DNA of 64,000 nucleotides from Desmodesmus armatus (Eukaryota; Chlorophyta; Chlorophyceae; Sphaeropleales; Scenedesmaceae), in the NCBI GenBank assembly GCA_007449985.2, contig VIIQ02000181.1, forward strand, positions 1 through 64,000. Direction: 5' to 3'. Under the pieces are notes generated by a model, which was not told where the DNA came from, ran no database searches, and worked only from the letters and a program-made list of their open reading frames with translations. How positions within the stretch are numbered: the first letter of the stretch is position 1; the number at the start of each line of letters is the position of its first letter. This document shows positions 21,209 through 32,153 of this stretch, one piece after another. A program made the translations under genes and the position numbers.

Positions 21209-24200
21209 CTAGCATGAAACAGGCAGCTTGAGCTGCACGCCCTCCAACAGATTGAAAACATCCCGAGCCCTTGGGCGCTTCTCAGGATCCTGATGCCAGC
21301 ACGCCTCCACAATACCCCGCAGGTCTTTCAGCACCTGCGCAACCACCGCTGCATCCTTCTCCTGCAGCTGAAGGTGCTGCTGCTGGCGCTTTGCGTGGAC
21401 GGCGTCCCAGGAGGGGCGCTTGCGGTTCATGACAGCGTCCTTCACTGCATTGATGTGCGTGAGCTCGCCCTGCCAGGGGTGCTCTGCCCTGCCTGCCAGC
21501 AGCTGGTACAGGATGAGGCCCAGGGCGAAGATGTCACCTGCGACAGTACAGTATAGTACACAGGTGACCTGTAGTACAGCCCAGTAAAGCACAACACATG
21601 CATACTATAGTACAGTACAGTACAGCCCAGTAAAGTACAGCACAGTACTGTACTGTACAGTACAGCACAGTACAGTACAGTAAAGTGCACATGCAACAGG
21701 TACAGATCATTCTTGGTGCTGGGGAGTGCGCAGAACAGCGAGGGGGACACATGCGCATTGGACGCGCCCAACCAGCACATGCGCGAAGGAAGACGGCCAG
21801 ACTGGAAAAGTGTTACAACCCTGGATGTTGATAAACCAGACAACTGGGGACTGCAGTTGAGCATGGACACAAGCATTCCCTGTACCCTTTGGAGCAGGCA
21901 CACAAGGCCACAGTACTGTCTTTTCAGGCCACAGGCTGCAGGTCTGGTGCCCCTTGAAAACTGGTACGGTGGAATCGGCAAGGACCAGGTGGTGCCCCGG
22001 GGACCCGTAACCCTAAGCCAGTGCGATGTGAGAAACTACCTGCAGGTGTGTGGGGTGTGTCCTTGCCTCCCGACCAGGCCTCCAACAGCTCAGGGGCAGA
22101 CCACAGGGCGGTCCCGCCCAGTAAAAAGCCACCACCACCCATGAGCCCGCCGGCCTCCTGCCTCATGGTGTTGATGGCAATGGTGTGGCTCAGACCAAAG
22201 TCGGCCAGCTTGATCTCTGCCCCCTTGATCAGCACGTTGGCAGGCTTCAGGTCTGCGCAAACAAACAACAGCATGCACTGGCATTACATAATGTCCCCAG
22301 TGAGCCTTGCAATTGTTCAAGGAAGCTCTTCACATGCTGAACAGCAAATTGCAGCCAAGAGGAGGCCCAAGCGCCACTCGGTCTGAGATCCCTAACAGGT
22401 TACTCCAACAGGTTGTTCTAACAGGTCACCTGCATGAACCACCGTGATGGGTGCGTCCTCGTGGAGGTACTTGAGCCCGCCAGCGATACGGAGGCAGATG
22501 TGCACCGCCGACCGCAGCGGGTAAGGTGTCTGGTTCTCTTTCAACCACTGCTGCAGCGACATGTCGCACCGCTCCATCACCAACCCCACAGACAGACCAG
22601 GTCCAGCCTTGCCCACGCCCAGCCCAGCTCCCGGCATAGCACCAATCAGACCAGACAGCCCCCCAGAACCTGCACTGTCATGCGTGCCTATGTAGCTGGG
22701 GCCAGACAGGGCAGGGGACTGGTGCTTGTTGGCTGAGACCTTGTCAACCACCAGGCCGAAGAAGTGCACGATACAGGGGTGGTGGGCCAGTTGGGACAGC
22801 ACAGCGGCCTCACGGTAAAACTGCAAGCAGGGGAGGTGTGGGCAGGTACAACAGGTTGGCAGGGGAGGACAGGATGGAGACGTGTCCCAGGAAGACGTGT
22901 TGAGTTGAACAACAGAGCGTGCTTGTGTGAATGGGCTTTGAGATGGGAGTTACTGCATGTGATGTTGGGCACACAACTTGCAGCGGGTACTGGTGCGCAT
23001 GACTGGGGGTGCAGTGAGGAAGGATTGGTGACGCTGTTAGGAGTGCATCTGTATAGTATTGTTTGGCCGTTGTGGCCTGCATGGCACAGTGCAGTGAGCT
23101 CAATCCGCAGACTCGTACAGCAGTTGCGGCTTGCAAGGTGGGATGCTGGTCCGTTCATGACACTTCAATCTGCCGATGTATGTCGGTGTTTAGACTCCTT
23201 TATTGGGGCGGCCAGTGAACACTGGTCGGGTGTGCATGGTTGCGCTGCGCTGGCAGTCGCTGTAGCACACCGAGGAGGTGTGTGGGTTCAACTCCCATGC
23301 TTTTTGGTCCGGGCACTGGGCACCTCCTGGTATAGGGGTGTTAGGCGATTTCATTGGTGAGGCTCTGCCTCGGGCCCCCGGCAATTGGGTTCGCCTGATT
23401 GCGCTGTGTGTGGCCAGCCAGTGGGATTACGCCCCCCCTGGTAAAACCAAAAAAAAAAAGAACAACAGAGCGGATTTCGACCCCATGGTGTGGGAACGCG
23501 ACCATGTTCAGACCAGTCCCATGGCACACGCAATGTTGGTGCTGTGTTTCATTGCAGTTCTCCACCACACATGTTCAGCTGCAGGTAGGCTGCTGCCCCC
23601 TGCCTGTTCGCAAGCATGCGTGCATATCCCGTGTGCCTATAATCCCAGAGTCTGACACTCTCACAACATCACACACACGCGCAGCATGGTCAAATGTCTG
23701 CATGCATGCAGTGTCAGTACTGTACTAGTGTCAGCACTGTACGGGTGTCAGTAATGTACTCTGCTCCAGCAGAGACAAGCAGACTGTGCGTCCACACGCT
23801 GTTAAGCCACCACCTACCTCATCCTCCGCCTTGCCTGCAAACGCAGTCATGTCCAGCTGCTTAATGACCACATCTGCCCCATCAAAGGTGCCCCGGTACA
23901 CACTGGCAAAAGTGCCGCGGTCCAGCGAGGGCCCCCCCTGCACACACTTCACCCGTGAGGTGCTGAGGATCAGCCGGCTGCTCAGGATACACCCCGTGCT
24001 GCTGAAAGACTGCCGCATGCTGCGCACGTCTGCTGCCATTTTCTGCGCCTCCATTTTGATGATGACTTCCTTGATCTCCTCCATAGTGCCCTTCACTTCC
24101 AGCATGTCGACAGCAACACCCTGCACTGCCTCCTGGACTTCCCCCACGCCTGCAGCAACCCCTGCCACTCCGTCCCTGATGTCCTCCAGGGCTGCTGCCA

Positions 24201-27200
24201 TGGTGCTGAGCTGTGCCTTGGCTTCCTCCCACTCTGCCTTGGCCCAAGCCCACTCTGCCCTTTCCTCCGCTGTTGCTGCAGCCAGCTGTGCCGCCAGCTC
24301 CTGCTGGCCATCCAGCAGCCGGGTGAGGTCGCACTGCATTGCCTGCAGCACAAAACCACGGTATGTTTGTTCAGTGATCTTGCAGCCCCCAGCAAGACCG
24401 TCATTGCAGCGTTACCTTGCAGAGAAAGTGACATTGGCAAGACAAACGCTCCTGTCACAAGGAAGCAGCGTCAGGGGGAAGGTGTGCAGCCCCTGCCACT
24501 GACACATCTGTTGAAAATATGCTGTCCCGCACCTTGATGTCTTCCAGCTGGGCTGTCTGTAAGGGTACACCAGCAGCATTCACTGCTGCCGCTGCTAGCT
24601 CCTGTCGCATGGCGACTGTCTGGGCCAGGCCGATGGTGCTGGTCACTGATGTCATATCGTTCACACTCCTGTTGATGGTGCTCTCGACCTGCAGTTACAG
24701 CATGCAGTACATGAAGCTGCCTTGCCGTGTATGTGGTTACCAGATGCTCTAGGCGGTGTGGGTAGGCATCAGGGCGAAAGCTTGTGGCGTTTTGCACACA
24801 CTATGCTGGATCTCTCACAAGGACTTTCATAAAATTGATGAAGAAGTGGTTGTTGTCCCTGCTCTAGTCAAGCAGGCGTGATACATGAGTGCTAGCACTA
24901 CATGTGCGATGCTGTGTGCATCAAGACCAAGGCTGTAGCAGGATTGATGGCAGGCTCAGCAGCTGTTGGTTGCTTACCGCATGACTCAAGCATGTACTGC
25001 TGCCAGGCTATGTCCTGCACTGAATTGTACAGTACTGTTTGCTGCACTGTTTCATGATGCTTTGTGCAATGCACTGCACCCCTGTTGTGCTGTACAGTGC
25101 TATCTGCTGTACTGTACCACGCGTCTGCGCAACAACATCCCCGTGTGGACACGACACTCCCTGCACAAGCCACTGTTGCCAGCTGCGCCGACAGTCAGCA
25201 GCCGCAGCAGGTTATGGCTTACGTCTTGGATGTCTTGCATGTACATGTTTGCCTTGACAAAGAGCGTTGCCTTCTTGTACCACTCCGGCCGCGCAAACTT
25301 TCTGAGCAGGGCTTCGGCGGACTTGAGTGCGCATTCAAGCCTCACAAGGTGCGTTGTCAGGGCCTCCACCTGCTTTGGGTTCTTCCCCAAAGCTTTCAGG
25401 AGGTCCTCGCTGCTGAACATGGCCTGCAGGGCACACAAGAAACACACATATACAATTCTTGGCGACACACTGTGCTGCTGGCGACTTGTACATTATGCTG
25501 TCATGTAACAACGCCACATGCTATGTCACACATGCAGGCTGCCTTCCGTTCCGTACGGCTGATTCACAGGCGTCCACTTTGCCTTGGGACAGCTCTTAAA
25601 ATGAAGATGCCGCGTTGAGCCGCCCAAGTCGTTTGGCATGCATGTAAGCCCAGGGGCGGTTGACCGTTGATGTTGTGTTGTGTACTCAGGCAAAGATGAG
25701 GGAAGCAAGCAGCAAGAGCACCATTGGCAGCGGTTGACCGAAAGATGACCCATCATTTGCGCTTGCACACTTGCACCCAGACCATGGGCTATGAAAAGCT
25801 CAATGCCCTGTCTTATCAGTGGGAAGGCTGACTAACCTCGAGGAACGCGACCAGGGCCTCGACACGGCTGCCCAAGGAGAGAGCCTTCATCTTGTTCACG
25901 CGTGCCTGGTCCACCTGCAACATCAGACCCAAAGTTGTTGTTGCTGTTGCAGCGTTGGCTGTAACAAAGCTGAACATGGGATATCACATCGGGCAACCCG
26001 CCATACCCCTTTCTTGGCAGTTGCGCAAGCACTGTTGCTTGCGCATAGACAAGCTCAGTCCAACTGGACATTTGGAATGGGCGTGCGTTGTGCTGTTGGC
26101 TGCAAACACTGCTAGCAGCATCCAGCTCCGTCTATGAACTGTGCACAAATGTAAGCAGAAGACATTAGAGGTACAGCTGGCTTCAGGCACCTTGCAGTTT
26201 GGCTTACCAGCCTGAGAATCTCCACCGCCGGCGCCAGGAGTCCACCTAGGTTGGCTTTCAGCGTACCTCCAAAGGGGAGGCTGAAGGCTTTGCCGCACTT
26301 CTCAATGAAAGCCAGCACCTCAACTGAAGGCAAGTAGGTAGTGTCCATGTTTGAGGGGGACGGGGTGGGGGGGGGGGGCAGGGCATGTCCCATAAGTTGG
26401 GGAAAAAGGTGCTGTCTTTTTTGACTAATCAACAGTATCTGCGGACGGCTGAGGCAACTTGGAAGAGCACGGGCACACCAGCACTACGTAGTGTCGTGTA
26501 TACACTGCCCAAGTGAACCGATGGCGCCTCGATTAGAGATTCGCCAGACAAGTATAGCAGCACCATTGCTGCTGCTTGGCGGTTTTGGCACACAGGCGCT
26601 GCTCAACATACCATCATCAGCTCTATGACACCATGCACATGCACCACTGCAACAACTGACTGATAAAGTCCTGCTATGCCCCGTCAGGACAAGACACCCC
26701 ACTGCACCCCTATAAATGCCACACCAGCACCAAGATAAAGCAACAAGCTACACGCTGCTGCTCCAGGCCTTTCTCGCTGAAGCAAGTCAGTCTTACCTCC
26801 TGCAGAACACTTGCCATGGTAGCCGTGGAAACTGCCCTGGCTGTTCAGACTGGTGCCGTCCTTTCCAGCGCTGCGCACGCCAGCCTTCTGGTCAGTTGTC
26901 CTGCTGTCGTCCTGCACAAGCATCGCAGCCACAAGCCAGCACAGCATGGCACAGCACAGCACAGCATGCATTCCTTGCCTTGAGTCACAGTGGCCATGGA
27001 CGGGCCCAGCCTTTCTGGGCTCAGCTGGGTTGGATGGTAGGCTGTGTGTGGACTCAGTGCTGCAAACAATTGCTACAACTAGAACAAGGGAGAGGGATGC
27101 TGTCCGTAACCGCGACGCGAGAGGACAGAACCAATTTTGGCGATCCGCAGACAAGACAGAAAAGACAGAAACCACAGAACGACTGGAAGACTCAGGTGAC

Positions 27201-30200
27201 TATTGTCTATTTCTGAGACGGACCGTGCTCCAAACACCGGACAATGTGGCAATGCAGGCTCAGCCTACATGCACACACTGCTGCTGCTGTAGGGTTTAGG
27301 GTTGTGCTACAAAGCACACGACAGCACAACTCAAACCACTACTTATGCCTGACATCAGTAGTCCTGCTGGCGTGGCAAAAGTAGCTGGGTGCTCACTCGA
27401 ACAGGGAGCATGCGCATCATATGCATGCCGCAATAACGCAAGGGAATGTGAGGGGGTGACGGTGAGGGTGGCTGGCTGGCTGAGTGTCACATGGATGCTA
27501 GCCGCGGTTTGATGCACCCTGAACATGGCTGCCACTGCATGTGGCGGGTTAGGACCATTGTCACACTCCGCCTGTTTGGACGTGTCTCATCCACCCTCAC
27601 CTTGCCCTTGTTCAGTGCGCCAGAGCGTGCTGCAACACCGTCTTTGCTGCCCTTCTTGATGTCGGGGTACCCCACAGGCTTGGGTGCCTCATCCCTCACC
27701 AGACACCCTGCAGCAACAGATGACACCGCATGCATTGCATCAGGAACAGCATGGCATGAGGAGGGACCAGGTCCTACCTAGGTGAAGCATGGTACAGGCA
27801 GCACTGCCTGGTCTCAGTCTTGCCATGCTATATGCTTTGTAGTAAGATCGCAGAGGCTGAAGGTGCCGTGTCTGTCAACAAAAAGAAGTGGTTAGTGATG
27901 CATATGCATGTGTTATATGCTTGCACACGCACTGCACTGTGACTGCTGGACTTTGCATGCAGAAGGGTCCCAGTTTGCAGCAAACGTCCTGTGAGGTAAC
28001 ATGGTGGTGCATTTCTGTTTTGCGTAGTGCAAAACAAGGACATGATGGTGACAATCAAGAGGCACAGGTGCTGCAATGATGAGCTCCTGCGCGCATTTCA
28101 ATTGTTGAGCCACAACAGGATATAATGGCCTGTGGCTGTGGGTGTTAAGGTGTATGTAAGCCCCCCCTCCATGGTACAGCAACCTACTGGTGTACACATC
28201 ACCCTTCCATTTTGAGACCAGCACACCCGAGCTATCAACCTGTGTGGAGAGGAACGCCAAGTGGTATGTATCCCCCTTGTAACATGATTTCCCCAAGCAA
28301 AACCGGCTGGGCCACCTGCAAGCAGCCCTCTAGTTGTGCACTGAACCCCAACAGGACGCCCCTAACATGGCACAGCAGCTTGCTGGCCCACACGGCACTC
28401 CATCAGGCCCAGCACACCCGATCTATAAATCCGTGTGGAGTGTACCGCCCAGCAGTGGAGCATCCAATTTGTGCCCCCCCCCCCCCCAAACCCCTGACCT
28501 GGCAGTACGCTCTCCAGGGCAGCAGCTGCAGCACGGCTGGTCTCCGCCTCACTAGACCCGTGCAGCTTGCGCAGGAGGCCCAGCGCCTCAGGGCTAGCCC
28601 GCATGGCCTTCCTGAAGTCTGTGCTGTCCTTCGCCAAACCCTCCAGGGCCTGCACCACCAGCCTGGCACTGCGCTGGCCTGGGTGGTTGCTGGGGTCTGC
28701 CAGGTGGCCAAGCGCTGTGCACACTGCTGCTGCGTGCTCCTCCAGCATGCGCTGACCGACAGGGCCCCTGGAACCCAGGTAGACCATGGTGACAGCAGCA
28801 GCGCCTGCCGCCCGGGCGTCCGTGCCGGTCAGCAGCCGCAGCAGGCCCTCAGTGCCTTGCGCGCACCCAATGAAGCGGCCTGCGTTGGCGCGCGCCATGC
28901 TGCACAGACGGGCGAGTGCGAGGGCGGCTGCGCGCTGCAGGGTGCTGTTGAGGCCCACCAGCAGCTCTATCAGTGCTGGGAAGGTGGTCGGCTGCTGACC
29001 AATGGTCTCCTGGATGGCGAGGTTCCCTGCATGCAACAGTGCGGGTGAGATCAGTCACATGTCAGCACATCTGACAGAGATCAAAGCACCCCTGACACAC
29101 ACACATTGGGACAGCAGTCCTGCATCTAATTGTATGTTTGCTTGCAGCAGCTTCGACGGCTGTCTTGAAGGGACAGCATGTGCTGCTGCTGCAGGGACTC
29201 TAGAGCAGCTGTGCACTTGCACTGCCACAACTACACCCTGCTTCTGCTAGGCTTGGGCTGACTGTTGACATGCAGCTTTACTGGAGGAATCCTGCAAAAA
29301 CATGCCTCCCCTGCTGCTGGTGGTACAGTCTGCTATCGGGAGGCGCAAGACGCAGGACTGCTCCAGCACAGCCGCATACAAGGCACTAGCTGCAGGCCGT
29401 CCCTGCAGCATTAGCGCAAGGTGATCAGAGCAAGCATTGCACCCAACGGCTGTGTTACCACTCACCCTCAGAAAGCGCAATCAGGGCGTCCACGCCAGCC
29501 AGCGCCGTGCCTGCATGGCTGCTGCGCAGCAGGGCCAGCAGTGCACTGACAGCCCCTGGCACTGCTGCGATAGATGCCTGGTTGGCCGAGTGGTTGTGTG
29601 CCAGGCATGCGATCAGCCTGGCAGCAGCGTCTGACAAGTCAGCACTGCTGCTCGGCAGCACGTCTACCAGCCCCAGACCCACTGCCAGTTTGCCCACCAC
29701 GCCCCGCACCAGCCCGCCTGTGAATGAGAACTCGTCGATCACCTTGGACACGCTGTCAATCTGCTCCTTCACATCAACACCTGCGACCTCTATGCGTGTC
29801 TGGGACTTGCTGCTGCTGCTGTTGAGCAACACCACAAGTGCAGACAGGGCACTTGGCATGGCGCCGATGCGGCCCTGCAGGCCGCGATCTACCTGCTTGC
29901 CGGAGTTACCCCCCAGCACCAGCAGCTGTGCAAGGGTGTGCACAGCCACCATCCGCACCTCTGCTGAACTGTCTCCCAGCAAACCTGCCAGGCCCTCCAC
30001 TGCACCTTTCTCTGCACAGACCTTCTCCCTGGCTCCTTTGCCTGCAAGGCAGGCCAGGAAGGACGCTGCTGCCTTCTTTACTTTGCTGTCGCTGCTGCAC
30101 AGCAGCTTGACTGCAGCGGAGATGCACTGAGGGCGCTTATGCAGCAGCTGCTGCAGGCTGGCTGTGCTTGCCTGGGCCCTGTCCTGCAGCAGCTGCAGGC

Positions 30201-30267
30201 CGCTGAGCTGCTGCTCTGCATCACTGCTTTCGAGCTGTTTGAGCGCCTGTTTCGTTTCGGAGAACAT
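21209..30267 (-). CDS. Kinase gene A: ARM repeats, MLKL-like helical region, TKL protein kinase
   Basis: Model of twelve coding exons, complement(join(21209..21537, 22040..22252, 22430..22820, 23818..24342, 24533..24688, 25223..25423, 25837..25914, 26208..26323, 26797..26911, 27601..27707, 28499..29026, 29466..30267)). All junctions are GT-AG with consistent phase; 1186 residues. Residues 1-443 are ARM/HEAT-type helical repeats (AAASFLACLAG, AVEGLAGLLGDSSAEVR, GAVSALLALLRSSHAGTALA). 444-517 is a polar linker. 518-701 is helical (FIEKCGKAFSL, ARVNKMKALSLGSRAEALVA) and may be HeLo-like. 702-800 is a coiled coil. The kinase starts near 840 with the glycine loop DRGTFASVYRG and lysine VVIKQL. The catalytic loop is VVHADLKPANVL (HAD, non-RD), with LADFGLS and GTALWSAPELL. 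Catalytic Asp, Lys and Asn are present, so activity is plausible. No signal or membrane segment is seen. A SINE lies in the intron at 22821-23817. Confidence 0.85.
21541..21690. repeat. TACAG/GTAC-rich palindromic low-complexity tract
   Basis: Dense overlapping AGTACAGT and GTACTGTAC words inside the last intron of kinase gene A, starting right beside the acceptor of the final exon. Similar shorter runs occur near 25020-25120, 50755-50795 and 52675-52695. The tract can fold back on itself in many registers. Confidence 0.8.
23221..23460 (+). mobile_element. SINE copy 2, with tRNA-like head
   Basis: Fullest copy of the family. A B-box-like GGTTCAACTCC lies at about 23286-23296, inside a stem-loop GTGGG/TTCAACT/CCCAT like a tRNA T-arm. 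Just upstream is a perfect 6-bp hairpin (CACACC..GGTGTG). The body runs through TTTTTGGTCCGGGCACTGGG and CTCGGGCCCCCGGCAATTGG to a terminal A-rich tail (AAAACCAAAAAAAAAAAG). It lies in the intron of kinase gene A between the exon ending at 23818 and that starting at 22820, antisense to the gene. A convincing A box and the flanking duplication were not resolved. Confidence 0.8.
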
Positions 30268-30327
30268 AGTAGCGGTTCTGACACACAGTCTCTGGTCAGC
30301 TGTGTGGGCCAGACAGCCAGATCAGCC

Positions 30328-30497
30328 CTGCACAGGTAGCACAGCACGTGGAGCAGCAGGTGAGAGTCGAAAGGATCCTGAATGATGTCAAGTTGATGAT
30401 TGCTGGAATCTGCAGGGTGTGCGACACGCAGCAATCAGGAGAGGGTTTCACTGGCTCTCCCCTTCCAGAAGCAACCACACCATACGTGCGAGCCTAC
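30328..30497 (-). other. Probable 5' UTR intron of kinase gene A
   Basis: On the minus strand GGTTCAG/GTAGGC (donor, 30498/30497) and CCTGTGCAG/GGCTGATCTGGCTG (acceptor, 30328/30327) flank 170 bp upstream of the start codon at 30267. The 30-base exon start after the acceptor, including the word CTGGCCCAC, is similar in genes B and C, which suggests a conserved leader exon structure. Confidence 0.5.
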
Positions 30498-30499
30498 CT

Positions 30500-32153
30500 G
30501 AACCTTTAGGTGCCTTTTCGCCGCACAAGATGCCAACTGCGTTCGCACACCGTTGAGACGAAGCACCCAGTAGGCGCACGTCGTCGATTTTTCACTGAAC
30601 TGCCGGTGGTTTTGCCTCGGTCTCGGTGAAGGTCAGTGGAATACTGACTATAACTGCACTGCAAATAACAAATGAGATGGGAAACAGATAAATTAATGTT
30701 AACAAACAATCTTTTGCTGTAGGGACCGTGATCATGGCCTTGCACGTTGCGTGCGACCATGTCAAAGCATGGGCTCCCTCTCAGGGCCAGTGATTCAAAG
30801 CACAGTGAGTCCCACGGTGAGTCCAAACACCTTCCATGAGTAGTTTCTGACAAGGTCTTGTTGTGAAATCCCCTTAACCTGCTCTGCTGTGAACCTGTAC
30901 TGCTGTACTGATGTAGCTGCAGCCGGGCCAGGTGTCAACATGCGCTGTAGAGGACCTACTAGAGGCTCTTTTTTGACCCAATAATTTTTTTATGCGCATC
31001 TTCAGGTATGTGTGGTATCACATTATCCATAATAATAAAGGTTATCTCAGAAGCGACGGTGGGCCACAAATGCAGATGCTCCATGCTCACACACAACAGC
31101 TGAGTGCGGTTGTGTGCCTCAACCACACCGCCACGCCGGCCCACATTCCCCAATTGCTGCCGTATGAACACTCACCAGGCAGGCATCCCCGTCAAGAGAC
31201 ACTGAGCAGACCACTGTCGTCCACAAGCTCTTCAGCCGCCACCTGTGTTTCAGTGCCTGGTACCTTTCCTCCTGTTTGACCAGGGCTCAGGCAATCCAAC
31301 AGACCAGGTGCCTGGGCTGTCTTAGGCTGATTGACAAGCTCCAGGGAACTGTGCTGACCAGACCAGCTGCTGAGCGATTTCAGCCTGCTGTGGGGCAGGT
31401 GGTGCATCCTGCACCATGCGCAGATGCAACCATGCACCAGCGGCCTTTGCTGCACTGCTGCTGGCAGCATGTGCTGAGCCACACAGTACATGGCATCTGC
31501 CAGGTTGTGGCGGCACATGGGCCCTGTGTGCTGACTGCCTCTGCAAGTGACACCCGTGCTGGCTTCTGCAGGACCATGCATGGCAGATTGCAGGCTGCTG
31601 GTGGACCATACATGGCAGCCTCGTACAAGGGCTGGAGCGATCTGCTTGGCACCGTGCCCTCTGCATGGCACGCTGTTGCTGCAGCAGTCTGGCCTGTGGG
31701 CTCCTGCACTGCCCTGCACTGCCCTGCACAGTTTCATCACCAGAGCTGCTGCTGCTGCATCTTTAGGGCTTTGATGATGGTCGGTCACGTCTGACAAGTG
31801 CCCGAGGCTCGGCGAGGCATTGTCTTTCGAGAGGGGGGGGCCTGCTGCTGAACGCGAACATAAGAACAGTAGAGCCAACCTGCTGGCCTGTGCGGATAGA
31901 CAAGTTGCGCTGGTCTTCCAAACAGACACGAAAAAGCTCTCTGAAGCCAAAAGTGAGTAACCTGCTCTGACAGGTCGGGCATGCAGTATGATCGAGGAGT
32001 TCAAAAAGGGGGCCGTTGACAACTGACTAGGGCATGCAGTGCACTGCATTCAATGCCCCTTGAGGCCCTTCAAATCTTCCCTCTGATAATGCGAGGTTCC
32101 AACACGCTATGCCGAGCTAGCTTCAACGCCCCGAACCATAGTTTGCTCAGACC
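30500..32153. other. Intergenic region between kinase A and RsgA
   Basis: About 1.65 kb separating the divergent kinase A (minus) and RsgA (plus) genes. Open frames on both strands, for example minus 31192-32049, show no recognisable domain and mirror one another, as expected by chance in GC-rich DNA. It must hold the two promoters. No clear motif was recognised. Confidence 0.45.

Noticed and set aside
23250..23310. A functional tRNA gene at the SINE head
   Set aside because: The hairpin and the T-arm-like stem abut with no variable loop, and the loop lacks the conserved U33, so it cannot be a working tRNA.
31192..32049. Minus-strand open frame of about 285 codons upstream of RsgA
   Set aside because: No family motif, and equally long frames occur on the opposite strand of the same DNA.
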